From assembly GCF_030296555.1 (NCBI RefSeq), contig NZ_AP027728.1, forward strand, positions 1,054,001 to 1,118,000: a DNA stretch of 64,000 nucleotides. The letters are read 5' to 3'. The position numbers were made by a program, and so were the translations under genes. Within the stretch, counting starts at the first letter, position 1; the number at the start of each line of letters is the position of its first letter. Below the pieces are notes generated by a model. It was not told the origin of the DNA. It made no database searches and was given only the letters and a program-made list of their open reading frames with translations. Source of the DNA: Microbacterium suwonense (GTDB lineage Bacteria > Actinomycetota > Actinomycetes > Actinomycetales > Microbacteriaceae). Positions 39,683 to 49,610 of this stretch are shown here, one piece after another.

Positions 39683-42437
39683 CAGTCGCGGCCCGTCAGG
39701 CCCCAGGCATCCTCGTCGCCGTCGTCCTCGCTCTCGACGACGGGGTAGCCCTGGAACTGCTGCTCGACAGGATCGTGCTGATGCGGGTCGTGCCCTGCCG
39801 CTGGCGCAGGGACTCCGTCGGCGGACGGCGCCGCGGAGGCAGCTGTGGGCGCCGGCGCATCGTCGCCGCGAAGCCGTGCCAGCACGGCGGGCAGCTGCTC
39901 ATTGGTCACCAGCACGTCGCGGGCCTTCGATCCCTCGGACGGTCCGACGATCTCGCGCGACTCCAGCAGATCCATCAGGCGGCCGGCTTTGGCGAAGCCC
40001 ACCCGCAGCTTGCGCTGCAGCATCGACGTCGAGCCGAACTGCGACGAGACGATCAGCTCCGCCGCCGCGAGCAGCAGCTCGAGGTCGTCGCCGATGTCCT
40101 CGTCGACCTCCTTCTTCTTCGCGGCGGCCTCCTGCACATCCGGACGGTACTCCGGCCTGGCCTGCTGTGTGACGTGCTTGACGACGGCGGCGATCTCGCT
40201 CTCGTCGACCCAGGCGCCCTGCAGGCGGAACGGCTTCGAGGAGCCCATCGGCGAGAACAGCGCATCGCCCTGGCCGATGAGCTTGTCGGCCCCCGGTGCG
40301 TCGAGGATGACGCGGCTGTCCGTCACGCTCGTGACGGCGAAGGCGAGCCGCGAGGGCACGTTGGCCTTGATCAGCCCGGTCACCACGTCGACGCTCGGGC
40401 GCTGCGTGGCCAGCACGAGGTGGATTCCGGAGGCGCGCGCCAGCTGGGTGATGCGCACGATGGAATCCTCGACGTCGCGCGGGGCGACCATCATCAGGTC
40501 GGCGAGCTCGTCGACGACCACCAGCAGGTACGGGTACGGCTTGAGCACCCGCTCGCTGCCCGCCGGCACCTCGATCTCACCGTTGCGCACGGCTCGGTTG
40601 AAGTCGTCGATGTGACGGAAGCCGAACGACGCGAGGTCGTCGTACCGCATGTCCATCTCCTTCACGACCCACTGCAGCGCCTCGGCCGCCTTCTTCGGGT
40701 TCGTGATGATGGGGGTGATCAGGTGCGGCACGCCCGCATAGCTGGTGAGCTCCACCCGCTTCGGGTCGATGAGCACCATCCGCACATCGGCAGGACGTGC
40801 GCGCATCAGCAGGCTCGTGATCATCGAGTTCACGAAGCTCGACTTGCCCGACCCGGTGGATCCGGCCACCAGCAGGTGCGGCATCTTGGCGAGGTTCGCC
40901 ACCACGATCTTGCCGCCGACGTCCTTGCCGACGCCGATCGTCAGCGGATGGGTGCTCTTCTGCGCGGCGGGCGAGCGCAGCACGTCGCCGAGCGCCACGG
41001 TCTCCTTGTCGACGTTCGGGATCTCGATGCCGATCGCGCTCTTGCCGGGGATCGGCGAGAGGATGCGCACATCGTTGGAGGCCACGGCATAGGAGAAGTT
41101 GTTGCTCAGCTGGAGGATCTTCTCGACCTTGACTCCCAGGCCCACCTCGATCTCGTACTGCGTGACCGTCGGCCCGCGGGAGAAGCCGGTGACCTTGGCA
41201 TCCACCTTGAACTGCTCGAGCACACTGGTGATCTGCGCGATCGTGTGATCGGTGGCGTCCGAGCGAGTGACCGGCGGCGGGCCCGCCTTGAGAACCATCG
41301 GCGAGGGCAGCACATAAGGAGCGGCCGGCGGCTGAGGTCCGTTCGTTCCGGGCCCCGCCGTGCCGAAGCCGTCCAGGCCGGGCAGCTCACCGGTGGAACC
41401 GGCGTCGTCGAGCAGCGCGGTGGCGTTCTGCTCGTCGAGCATGCCGGTCAGCGCACTGATATCGGTGAGCACCTCGGTCGCCGCGTCCTGCCCGGCCTCG
41501 TCGACGATGACGGCCTGTTCGTAGGCGCCCTCGCTGCTCGGCTCATCCAGCAGGGCGGTGAGCGCCTGCGAGTCGACCCCGTCGTCGGGGTCCTCTTCGC
41601 GACCGGTCTTGTTGCGACGCCACCAGGGCAGCGCGTCCTTGTCGTCGGCGTCGTCCGCAGGCGCCTCGTCGACTGCCGCCGGGCGCAGGGGCGCTCCGCG
41701 CCGAACATCCACGCGTACAGGTCGCCCAGCCGCTCGCCGATGCGGTTCGGCGGGGTCTTGGTGAGGATCAGGACGCTCAGCAGTGCCAGCAGCCCGAGCA
41801 CGATGTACGCCACCACCGCGGTCAGGTGCGCCAGCGGCTCCCCCAGCATCCAGCCGAACAGTCCGCCCGCCGCGCTCAGCGCGGGCATCCCGTCCTTGGG
41901 CTGGGGACGCGACAGCTCACCGAACTTGTCGACAGCGCCCGAGGCGACGTGGCAGAACCCGGCGAGAGCGAGCACGAAGAACCCGAAGCCGATGCCGATG
42001 CGTCCGTTGTCGTGCACGGAGGACGGATGCCGGAACAGCCAGCCCGCGAGCAGGAGCAGCAACACGGGCAGCACGAAGGCCACCCGCCCGACCAGCAGAC
42101 CCCAGGTGTAGGCGCTGATGTTCTGCGCGATCTGCTCACCGATGAAGAACCACTCCACCACTGCGCCGGCGCAGGCCAGCAGCACGAGCAGGAACGGGAA
42201 TCCGTCGCGGCGCTGATCCTTCTCGAGGGATTCGGGGCCGAACGCACGGAACAGCCCGCCGACGCCGTGCGCCACGCCGAGCCACATGCGCGCCGCCAGC
42301 GGCGGCCTGTCGGCCTCGTCCACGTACTTCTTCGGTGCAGGAGCGGCCTTCGCGCCGGATCGCGAGGAAGTCTGCCGCTTCGATCGCGACGCGGGCGTCG
42401 CGGAGGCGCGCTCAGACTTCGTGGTGCTCCTTGCCAT
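39682..42437 (-). CDS. ftsK: DNA translocase FtsK, apparent frameshift
   Basis: The reconstructed protein is about 918 residues. Residues about 60-220 hold four membrane segments; a Pro/Asp/Glu-rich linker follows; the motor domain has Walker [11 protein letters not shown] and Walker [13 protein letters not shown]; the gamma winged helix ([20 protein letters not shown]) ends the fold. FtsK pumps chromosome DNA through the septum. The frame breaks in the linker; one more base in the G run 41688-41691 joins GAERP to [14 protein letters not shown] leaderless promoter (TAGCGT, GGAGGC, ATG) is predicted. Confidence 0.93.
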
Positions 42438-42512
42438 GCCTCCACGCTACGGCGCAACACCGACATCCGGCCGCAATGACGCGGCTTTCCGCGGGATCCC
42501 GGAGGCCGAGTG

Positions 42513-44189
42513 CTACGCCTCGATGACGAGCGGGACGATCATCGGGCGACGGCGCAGCTTCTGATTGACCCACCGGCCGATCGTGCGCCGCACGATCTGC
42601 GAGAGCGCATGGTTGTCGCGCACGCCGTTCCCCGCGGCCTCCTTGAGAGCCGCGACGATCTTCGGAACCACGTCGTCGAAGACCCGATCGTCCTCCGCGA
42701 CGCCGCGGGCGTGGATCTCCGGCCCGGAGATGATGGCCCCGGTGGTCGAATCCACGACGATGATGATCGAGACGAAGCCCTCCTCGCCGAGGATGCGGCG
42801 GTCCTTCAGATCCGCATCCGTGATGCCGCCGACCGTCGACCCGTCCACGTACACGAAGCCGATGTCCAGCTGACCGGCGACTCTGGCCTGTCCGTCCTTC
42901 AGGTCGACGATGGTGCCGTTGGAGCCCAAGATGGTGTTCTCTTCGGGGATGCCGGTGTCCTGCGCCAGCTTGGCGTTCGCCATCAGATGCCGGTACTCGC
43001 CGTGCACCGGCAGCACGTTCTTCGGCTGCAGGATGTTGTAGCAGTACAGCAGCTCGCCCGCGGCGGCGTGCCCGGAGACGTGCACCTTGGCGTTGGCCTT
43101 GTGCACCACGTTCGCGCCGAGCCTGGTGAGTCCGTCGATCACTCGGTAGACGGCGTTCTCGTTGCCCGGGATCAGACTGGAGGCGAGGATGACGGTGTCG
43201 CCGTCCCCGGGCTCGATGGCGTGGTCGAGGTTGGCCATCCGGCTGAGCACGGCCATCGGCTCGCCCTGCGAGCCGGTGGACATGTAGACGATCCTGTCGT
43301 CGGGCAGGTCGCGGGCCTTCTTGTAATCGATGAGCACGTTGTCGGGCACGTGCAGATAGCCGAGCTGCTCGGCGATGGTCATGTTGCGCACCATGCTGCG
43401 GCCCAGGAATGCGACGCGGCGACCGTGCGCGTGCGCGGCGTCGATCACCTGCTGCACGCGGTGGACGTGGCTGGAGAAACTGGCGACGATCACGCGGCGC
43501 GGTGCCTTGCCGATCACCTGATCCAGCACGGGCCCGATCGAGCGCTCGGTAGGGGTGAACCCGGGCACGTCGGCGTTGGTGGAGTCCACCAGGAACAGGT
43601 CGACGCCCTCCTCGCCCAGCCGTGCGAAGGCACGCAGATCGGTGATGCGGCCGTCCAGCGGCAGCTGATCCATCTTGAAGTCGCCGGTCGCCAGCACCAG
43701 GCCGGCGGGAGTGCGGATGGCGACCGCCATCGCGTCGGGGATGGAATGGTTCACGGCGATGAACTCGAGATCGAACGGGCCGACCTTCTCCTGCTGCCCC
43801 TCGGTGACCGTGAGGGTGAACGGCTTGATGCGATGCTCCTTGAGCTTCGCCTCGACCAGCGCCAGAGTGAGCCCCGATCCGATCAGCGGGATGTCGTTCT
43901 TGAGCCGGAGCAGATACGGCACGGCGCCGATGTGATCCTCGTGCCCGTGCGTGAGCACCACACCGACGATGTCGTCGAGGCGGTCCTTGATCGGCTCGAA
44001 GTCGGGCAGGATCAGGTCGACGCCGGGCTGGTGCTCCTCGGGGAACAGCACCCCGCAGTCGACGATGAGGATCTTGCCGCCGAACTCGAAGGTGGTCATG
44101 TTGCGGCCGACCTCCCCGAGACCGCCGAGCGGGGTCACGCGGAGCGTGCCCTGGGCAAGCGGTTCAGGGGCGGCGATGGGGGTGGACAT
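42513..44189 (-). CDS. rnj: Ribonuclease J
   Basis: A complete 558-residue metallo-beta-lactamase/beta-CASP ribonuclease. The zinc site is HGHEDHIG (about residues 81-88), with later His/Asp ligands in VNHSIPDA and ATGDFKMD, and the beta-CASP and C-terminal dimer domains follow. RNase J has endo- and 5'-exonuclease activity in mRNA decay and rRNA maturation; it may act with PNPase, encoded further along. GGAGAC precedes the ATG. dapA lies 59 bp upstream, so co-transcription is likely. Confidence 0.95.
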   Translation of the reverse strand: MSTPIAAPEPLAQGTLRVTPLGGLGEVGRNMTTFEFGGKILIVDCGVLFPEEHQPGVDLILPDFEPIKDRLDDIVGVVLTHGHEDHIGAVPYLLRLKNDIPLIGSGLTLALVEAKLKEHRIKPFTLTVTEGQQEKVGPFDLEFIAVNHSIPDAMAVAIRTPAGLVLATGDFKMDQLPLDGRITDLRAFARLGEEGVDLFLVDSTNADVPGFTPTERSIGPVLDQVIGKAPRRVIVASFSSHVHRVQQVIDAAHAHGRRVAFLGRSMVRNMTIAEQLGYLHVPDNVLIDYKKARDLPDDRIVYMSTGSQGEPMAVLSRMANLDHAIEPGDGDTVILASSLIPGNENAVYRVIDGLTRLGANVVHKANAKVHVSGHAAAGELLYCYNILQPKNVLPVHGEYRHLMANAKLAQDTGIPEENTILGSNGTIVDLKDGQARVAGQLDIGFVYVDGSTVGGITDADLKDRRILGEEGFVSIIIVVDSTTGAIISGPEIHARGVAEDDRVFDDVVPKIVAALKEAAGNGVRDNHALSQIVRRTIGRWVNQKLRRRPMIVPLVIEA

Positions 44190-44248
44190 GCAGTCTCCTC
44201 AGTCGGACACCGGGTGCCCGCTCGTTGCTTCTCAGCGCCCGGTGGCGC

Positions 44249-45226
44249 TCATCGTGTTGTTCCGTGCACCTTCGGCAGCGCACCGCCGGCCGCCGCGTTG
44301 CGGTCGGGACGGAAGTTGGAGAAATCGGCGCCAGGGACATCGTGGACGAGCGAGAGCTCGTCCTCGATGATCGCGGCCTCCCACTCCTCCGGGCCCACCA
44401 GCGGCAGCCGCACCCGCGGGCTGCCGATGCGGCCCAGGCCGTGCAGGATGTACTTGGCCGAGACGGTTCCCGGCACATGCGTCATGACTGCGCGCACCAG
44501 GGGCTCCAGGCGCTTGTGCTCGGCGGTGGCGGTCTTCAGATCGCCGCGGTTGACCGCGTCGATGATGGTCCGATACGGCGCCGAGGTGATGTTCGCCGTC
44601 ACGCCGACCAACCCGGTCGCGCCGATCGACAGGTGCGGCAGGACATTGGTGTCGTCACCGGAGAAGTACATCAGGTCGGTCTGGTTGAGCACCCGGCTCA
44701 CCTCGGAGAAGTCGCCCTTGGCATCCTTCACCGCGAGGATGTTCGGATGCTTGGCCAGCCGCAGGATGGTCTCGTACATGATCGGCACGCCGGTGCGCCC
44801 GGGGATGTCATAGAGGATGACCGGCAGATCGGTGGCGTCGGCGACGAGGCGGAAGTGCGTCAGGATGCCGGCCTGGGTGGGCTTGTTGTAATAGGGCGTG
44901 ACGATCATGATGCCGTCGGCGCCGGCCTTCTCGCTGGCCTTGTACAGCTCGATGGCATGCGCGGTCTCGTTCGAGCCGCCGCCGGTGATGATCTTCGCCC
45001 GTCCCGCGGAGACGTCTTTGCCGACCTCGACCAGACGCAGCTTCTCATCGTCTGTGAGCGTCGAGGTCTCACCGGTCGTCCCGGTGACGACGATGCCATC
45101 CGCACCGTCGCTGATGACGCGATCCAGGTGCTTCTCGACGGCGGGCCAGTCGACTTCACCGTCGGCGGTCATCGGGGTGACCAGCGCGACCAGAACCTGT
45201 CCGAAGGGATTGTCAGGGTGCGTCAT
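44249..45226 (-). CDS. dapA: 4-hydroxy-tetrahydrodipicolinate synthase
   Basis: A complete 325-residue aldolase-type enzyme that condenses pyruvate with aspartate semialdehyde, the entry to the lysine/diaminopimelate branch. The GTTGETSTLTDDEK block (about residues 50-63), the Tyr in VTPYYNKPTQAG and the Schiff-base Lys in NILAVKDAKGD are present. The promoter is leaderless in layout: TAACCT, GAGGGC, ATG. dapB and dapF are elsewhere in the window, so the pathway genes are scattered. Confidence 0.96.
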   Translation of the reverse strand: MTHPDNPFGQVLVALVTPMTADGEVDWPAVEKHLDRVISDGADGIVVTGTTGETSTLTDDEKLRLVEVGKDVSAGRAKIITGGGSNETAHAIELYKASEKAGADGIMIVTPYYNKPTQAGILTHFRLVADATDLPVILYDIPGRTGVPIMYETILRLAKHPNILAVKDAKGDFSEVSRVLNQTDLMYFSGDDTNVLPHLSIGATGLVGVTANITSAPYRTIIDAVNRGDLKTATAEHKRLEPLVRAVMTHVPGTVSAKYILHGLGRIGSPRVRLPLVGPEEWEAAIIEDELSLVHDVPGADFSNFRPDRNAAAGGALPKVHGTTR

Positions 45227-45285
45227 GCCCTCAGGTTATCGCGTCGGGTGGCACTGCACGTGCCTGATGCGCCGCACAGCGCCGG

Positions 45286-46047
45286 TCAGACCCGTCCGCG
45301 GCGGGCGACGCCCGCGGTGATCCGGCTCGGAAGCACCCGCGTCAGCCCGACGATCGCCTTGTACCGCAGTGACGGGATCGACACAGCCCTGCCACGCGCG
45401 GCATCCCGCAGCCCCTCGCGCACCACGTCCGCCGCGTTCAGCCACATCGGCGACGGTACGCCCTCGTGCCCGGGCGCGAGCCCCATCCGCTCGTGGAACG
45501 TCGTGTGCGTGAACCCGGGGCACACCGCGGTGACGCTCACGCCGTCGCGCGCATACTCGGCGTTCGCCCAGCGGCTGAACCCGATCAGCCAGCCCTTGCA
45601 GGCCGAGTAGGTGGAGCGGGAGATGAACCCGGCGACGGATGCCACGTTGATGATCCGTCCTCCCCGCCCGCGCATGGCGCGAATGGCGGCGTGCATCAGC
45701 CGCATGGACGCCTCCACGTGCACGCGCAGGTGGCGCACCTCGTCGTCGATGTCGTTGTCGGCGAAGTGCAGCGGCAGCCCGAAGCCCGCGTTGTTGACCA
45801 GCAGATCGATCGGATGCCCGGCATCCGCGATGCGTGCGGCGACGCGATCGACGTCGGCCTCGACGGCGAGGTCGGCGGTGAGCACCTCCACGGCGACGCC
45901 GTGCTGCCTGCGCAGTTCTGCGGCGAGTGCCTCCAGCGCCGTTTCACCGCGGGCGACGAGCACGAGGTCCGCGCTCCTGGCGGCGAGCTGATGGGCGAAT
46001 TCGGCGCCGAGTCCCGCGCTGGCGCCGGTGATGAGCGCGGTGGGCAT
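45286..46047 (-). CDS. SDR family oxidoreductase
   Basis: A 253-residue short-chain dehydrogenase. The cofactor motif is TGASAGLG (residues 7-14), NNAG is near 90, and the catalytic Tyr and Lys are in STYSACKGW (about 153-161). The substrate is unknown. The ATG overlaps the folA stop by one base, so it is translated from the thyA-folA transcript, although no folate role is known for it. The end lies about 60 bp from dapA. Confidence 0.88.
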   Translation of the reverse strand: MPTALITGASAGLGAEFAHQLAARSADLVLVARGETALEALAAELRRQHGVAVEVLTADLAVEADVDRVAARIADAGHPIDLLVNNAGFGLPLHFADNDIDDEVRHLRVHVEASMRLMHAAIRAMRGRGGRIINVASVAGFISRSTYSACKGWLIGFSRWANAEYARDGVSVTAVCPGFTHTTFHERMGLAPGHEGVPSPMWLNAADVVREGLRDAARGRAVSIPSLRYKAIVGLTRVLPSRITAGVARRGRV

Positions 46048-46543
46048 CAGCGCTCGTACCCGAGGAAGCGATAGCGGATGCCGGTGCGGGAGGTCTGCCA
46101 GTCGCCCTCGTCGACCAGGCGCCAGCCTTCTCGCGACGGAGCGAAGGCGTCGCCGTCGACGGCCAGATCGAGTTCGGTGACCTCGAGGCGGTCGGCCTGG
46201 CCGATCACCTGGCGGAAGAGGTCTGCGCCGCCGATGAACCACATCCGGTTCAGGCCTCGCACCGCCTCATCGATGTCGGCCGCCCGTCGCACGCCGTCGG
46301 CCGACCAGTCCTGCTGCCGGGTGATGACGATGTTCTCCCGTCCCGGCAGCGGGCGGAATCGCTCGGGAAGAGACTCCCAGGTGCGCCGACCCATGATCAC
46401 CGGCGCGCCGAGAGTGACCTCTTTGAAGTGGGCGAGATCCTCCGGCACGTGCCAGGGCATGGTGCCCGACGCGCCGATCACGCCTCCTCGGCCTCCGCCC
46501 AGATCAGGCCCACCCACGGTGAACCGGAAGGCGCAGCGCTCAT
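46047..46543 (-). CDS. folA: Dihydrofolate reductase, apparent frameshift near start
   Basis: The reconstructed enzyme is about 165 residues and reduces dihydrofolate with NADPH. The N-terminus [19 protein letters not shown] is in one frame, and [18 protein letters not shown] with the rest ([19 protein letters not shown]) in another; one more base at 46486-46487 (GAGGAGG to GAGGGAGG) joins them. The ATG overlaps the thyA stop (ATGA), the classic thyA-folA coupling that regenerates the folate oxidised by thymidylate synthase. Confidence 0.93.
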
Positions 46544-47349
46544 ACCGCGACCGCCGCACGGATCGCGGGATGATGCTGATACCCGTCGACGATGAAGTCC
46601 TCGTAGCGGTAGTCGAGGATCGAGTCCGGCCTGCGGGCGAAACGCAGCGTCGGATACGGGTAAGGGTCTCGGTTCAGCTGCTCGCGCACCTGCTCGACGT
46701 GGTTGTCGTAGATGTGGCAGTCCCCGCCGGTCCACACGAAGTCGCCGGGCTCCAGACCGGTCTGCTGCGCCACCATCAGCGTCAGCAGCGCATAGGAGGC
46801 GATGTTGAACGGCACGCCGAGGAACAGGTCGGCGCTGCGCTGGTAGAGCTGGCACGAGAGCCGCCCGTCGGCGACGTAGAACTGGAAGAGCGCGTGACAG
46901 GGTGCGAGCGCCATATCAGGGATGTCGGCCGGGTTCCAGGCCGAGACGATGAGGCGACGCGAATCGGGTGTCGCTGTGATCTGCTCGATCACCTGCGAGA
47001 GCTGGTCGATGCTGCCGCCATCGGGGGCGGGCCAGGAGCGCCATTGCACCCCGTACACCGGACCGAGGTCGCCGTCGGCATCCGCCCACTCGTCCCAGAT
47101 CGTCACACCGTGCTCCTGCAGCCAGCGCACATTCGAGTCGCCGCGCAGGAACCACAGCAGCTCATACGCGATGGACTTGAAGTGCACCCGCTTGGTGGTG
47201 ATCAGCGGGAACCCCTGCGAGAGATCGAAGCGCAGCTGACGGCCGAACACGCTGGTCGTCCCCGTCCCCGTGCGATCGTCCTTGTGCGTGCCGCCCTCGA
47301 GCACGTCACGGAGCAGGTCTTCGTAGGGCGTGGGAACGGCGGCGCTCAT
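46540..47349 (-). CDS. thyA: Thymidylate synthase ThyA
   Basis: A complete 269-residue enzyme that methylates dUMP to dTMP using methylene-tetrahydrofolate. The catalytic Cys is in [12 protein letters not shown] (about 150), with [12 protein letters not shown] near 25 and the C-terminal [13 protein letters not shown]. The start chosen ([13 protein letters not shown]) lies seven bases after TATCGT, a leaderless layout; longer in-frame sequence upstream has no family match. folA and an SDR follow in overlapping order. Confidence 0.97.
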   Translation of the reverse strand: MSAAVPTPYEDLLRDVLEGGTHKDDRTGTGTTSVFGRQLRFDLSQGFPLITTKRVHFKSIAYELLWFLRGDSNVRWLQEHGVTIWDEWADADGDLGPVYGVQWRSWPAPDGGSIDQLSQVIEQITATPDSRRLIVSAWNPADIPDMALAPCHALFQFYVADGRLSCQLYQRSADLFLGVPFNIASYALLTLMVAQQTGLEPGDFVWTGGDCHIYDNHVEQVREQLNRDPYPYPTLRFARRPDSILDYRYEDFIVDGYQHHPAIRAAVAV

Positions 47350-47456
47350 GCCAGCAACGATACCTGCGAGAGCGCCGCGGCGGGGTGGTTTCGGATGATG
47401 CGTCATGCGCCGTCACATCGGCCCGGCCACCCCGATCGCTGACCTATCGTGTGGCT

Positions 47457-47879
47457 ATGCCCCTGACGTCCGCACTGATCGCCGTGGCCACGCTGGTCGC
47501 CGTGGCGATCGTCGCCGGCGCCGTCTGGCGCCTGCGCGACGGGCGTCGCCGCGACGGCGCGGATGCCATCGATCTCACCGGGCTGGGAGTGCACGAGGGC
47601 CGGATCGCGCTGGTGCAGTTCAGCACCGAGACCTGCACGCGCTGCCCGCAGGTGCGACGGATGCTGCAGAGCATCGCCTCCGCCCGTTCCGTCGACCACG
47701 TCGAGGTCGACCTCACCCACAGCCCCGACCTCGCCCGCCGGCACCACGTGCTCAGCACGCCGACGACGTTCCTCGTCGGCACGGACGCGACGCTGGTCGC
47801 GCGCTTCAACGGCGTACCCCGTCGCGCCGACCTCGAGGCAGCCCTCAGCGAGCTGCCCGCACTGCAGGAGGCATCATGA
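47457..47879 (+). CDS. Membrane-anchored thioredoxin-like protein
   Basis: A 140-residue protein with one N-terminal hydrophobic segment (about 3-23) and a thioredoxin-like domain. The redox motif is CTRC in FSTETCTRCPQVRRML (about residues 54-69), and the cis-Pro region is STPTTFLVG near 104. The Pro usually found in WCxPC is replaced by Arg. TATCGT six bases before the ATG predicts a leaderless mRNA. The stop overlaps the DUF4395 gene, and such pairs suggest a membrane thiol relay. Confidence 0.82.
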   Translation: MPLTSALIAVATLVAVAIVAGAVWRLRDGRRRDGADAIDLTGLGVHEGRIALVQFSTETCTRCPQVRRMLQSIASARSVDHVEVDLTHSPDLARRHHVLSTPTTFLVGTDATLVARFNGVPRRADLEAALSELPALQEAS

Positions 47880-48472
47880 CCGCAGCGAAGAACATCCCCG
47901 GGGCCCCGGCCGGCATCGACCCGCGTGGTCCGCGCTTCGGCGCCTGGATCACCTCGGTGCTGCTGCTGGTGGCGACCTTCCTCGGCCTGACCGGACTCGC
48001 GACGCAGGGCAGCGGCACAGCCGCGTTCGGCTGGTTCGCCTATCAGCCCTTGGCGAGCAGCGCTCTCCCCTCGGAGTGGGCCATCCAGGCGGCACCGGTC
48101 GGCCTCCGTGCACTCGACCCCGCGTTCCTCCTGACCCTCGTCGTGGCGCTCCTTTTCCTCTGGGGCGTCGTCTGGCCGCGCACCGCGCCGTGGGGCGTGC
48201 TGTTCCACCGGATCGTCCGCCCTCGCCTGGCGCCTCCCTCCGAGCTGGAGGATCCGCGCCCGCCGCGCTTCGCGCAGGGTGTCGGCCTGTTCGTCGTCGG
48301 AGTGGGCCTGGTGCTGCAGCTGCTGGGGGTTCCGCTCGCTCTGCCGATCGCGACTGCGGCGGCGTTCATCGCCGCATTCCTGAACGCGGCATTCGGGTTC
48401 TGCCTGGGCTGTCAGCTGTACCTGCTGCTGCAGCGTACAGGGCTCGTCGGGCGGCGGCCGCAGACCGCCTGA
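47876..48472 (+). CDS. DUF4395 membrane protein
   Basis: A 198-residue membrane protein with about four hydrophobic segments. The conserved CLGC motif (GFCLGCQLYLLL, about residues 178-189) at the end of a membrane segment is the mark of DUF4395. It overlaps the thioredoxin-like gene by 4 bp. The two Cys could exchange electrons with the CTRC motif of the partner; this is inference from pairing, and no substrate is known. Confidence 0.85.
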   Translation: MTAAKNIPGAPAGIDPRGPRFGAWITSVLLLVATFLGLTGLATQGSGTAAFGWFAYQPLASSALPSEWAIQAAPVGLRALDPAFLLTLVVALLFLWGVVWPRTAPWGVLFHRIVRPRLAPPSELEDPRPPRFAQGVGLFVVGVGLVLQLLGVPLALPIATAAAFIAAFLNAAFGFCLGCQLYLLLQRTGLVGRRPQTA

Positions 48473-48557
48473 ACAGCGGTACCGTCGCCGTCCCACTCTG
48501 GGTAGGCTTACGGCACGGCGCGAACCAGCGCCACCCGTTGCGACACTCGGAGGACAC

Positions 48558-48983
48558 ATGCCCGTCACCAGCGAAGCCGCCGCCACCTGGACAGGTTCCC
48601 TGACCGAGGGCTCCGGAACAGTCGCGTTCTCGAGTTCGAACCTCGGCACCTTCCCCCTCGACTGGAAGGCACGCAGCGAGGGGTCCGACACGACCACCAC
48701 CCCTGAGGAGCTCATCGCGGCCGCACACGCCTCGTGCTTCAGTATGGCCCTCTCGCACGCGCTGGCCGAGAACGGCACCCCTCCCGAGCGGGTGAACACC
48801 TCGGCATCCGTCACCTTCAGGCCGGGCACGGGCATCACCGGCAGTCACCTCAACGTGAATGCCACCGTCCCCGATCTGACGCCCGAGAAGTTCCAGGAGC
48901 TCGCCGAGGGCGCCAAGACCGGATGCCCCGTCTCCCAGGCGCTGGCCGGCATCGAGATCACCCTCGAGGCCAGCCTGGCCTGA
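48558..48983 (+). CDS. OsmC family peroxiredoxin
   Basis: A complete 141-residue OsmC/Ohr-type protein. The two reactive cysteines are in AAHASCFSMALS (about residue 60) and KTGCPVSQAL (about 124), and NTSASVTF links them. It reduces organic or fatty-acid peroxides with dihydrolipoyl or similar thiols. A GGAGG ribosome site precedes the ATG, and TAGGCT at 48502-48507 is a good -10 box, so this gene has a normal leader of about 45 nt. Confidence 0.93.
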   Translation: MPVTSEAAATWTGSLTEGSGTVAFSSSNLGTFPLDWKARSEGSDTTTTPEELIAAAHASCFSMALSHALAENGTPPERVNTSASVTFRPGTGITGSHLNVNATVPDLTPEKFQELAEGAKTGCPVSQALAGIEITLEASLA

Positions 48984-48989
48984 TCAGCA

Positions 48990-49056
48990 CCCGTCTGTGT
49001 GGCGCTTGTGCACGCATACCACGGCGTGTCGCGGGCATACGCGCCATATAGACGGG
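48990..49056. repeat. REP-like inverted repeat, copy B
   Basis: The left arm (48990-49011) starts CCCGTCTGTGTGGCGCTTG, and the right arm read on the other strand starts CCCGTCTATATGGCGCG. Of 21 core positions, 17 match. The outer arm shares CCGTCT.T.TGGCGCTTGTG with copy A at 7591-7654. It lies between two convergent genes, where it may also end transcription. Confidence 0.6.
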
Positions 49057-49060
49057 CTCG

Positions 49061-49504
49061 TCAGGAGCGGGCGCGCGCGAGTCTGATGGCCTCACGGATG
49101 CTGGCTCTGGCGTCCTTGCGGTGTCCCGCCGCGTCCTGCACGACGCCCAGTCGGTAGCGCGCCCGCCAGTCCTGAGCGTCTCGCTCGGCTGCCGCCAGAT
49201 GCTGCTCGATCAGCGGATCGGCGTCCTGCACACGCAGCCGACCGCTCGGCATCCGCTCGGCAGGCGCCTGCGGCATCCCGCCCTCTCCGTCGAGGATCCG
49301 GCCGAGCCGATCCGCGGAGAAGCCGAACATCAGTTCCCGCACCAGCGCCCATGCCCCGATCGGCGCGATCACGATCAGCGCCACGCCCATCCCGATCGAC
49401 ACAGCCGTTCCCGTGGCGAGGAACAGCACCGCGAACCACACCGACATGGCGAGGTACAGGAAGAGTGCGGCGCCCATGATGACGACGCCGATGCGCGAGC
49501 TCAT
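49061..49504 (-). CDS. Membrane protein with helical C-terminal domain
   Basis: A 147-residue protein. Two hydrophobic segments occupy about residues 6-27 and 30-55; the remainder (AERDAQDWRARYRLGVVQDAAGHRKDARASIREA) resembles a single tetratricopeptide-like hairpin facing the cytoplasm. I do not recognise the family. TAGAAT six bases before the ATG predicts a leaderless mRNA. It is divergent from the DrrA-type ABC gene and shares its regulatory gap. Confidence 0.75.
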   Translation of the reverse strand: MSSRIGVVIMGAALFLYLAMSVWFAVLFLATGTAVSIGMGVALIVIAPIGAWALVRELMFGFSADRLGRILDGEGGMPQAPAERMPSGRLRVQDADPLIEQHLAAAERDAQDWRARYRLGVVQDAAGHRKDARASIREAIRLARARS

Positions 49505-49541
49505 CCCTCGATTCTAGGTCGCGCCGCCCCGGCCGGCCCGT

Positions 49542-49604
49542 GACAGCGCCCGACAGCGGCTGACAGCGACCCGACAGCGCGATGACAGTGCGGTGCCCGA
49601 TTCT
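49542..49604 (+). promoter_or_regulatory. SARP-type heptamer array and -10 box before the ABC exporter
   Basis: GACAGCG starts at 49542, 49552, 49562 and 49573, with GACAGTG at 49584: periods of 10, 10, 11 and 11 bp, so all lie on one face of the helix. The last heptamer ends exactly 8 nt before GATTCT (49599-49604), which stands six bases before the ABC gene ATG. Heptamers with 11-bp period ending 8 bp before the -10 is the published layout for SARP activators such as ActII-ORF4 and AfsR. The -10 is imperfect, as expected for an activated promoter. Confidence 0.65.
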
Positions 49605-49610
49605 CGATGC

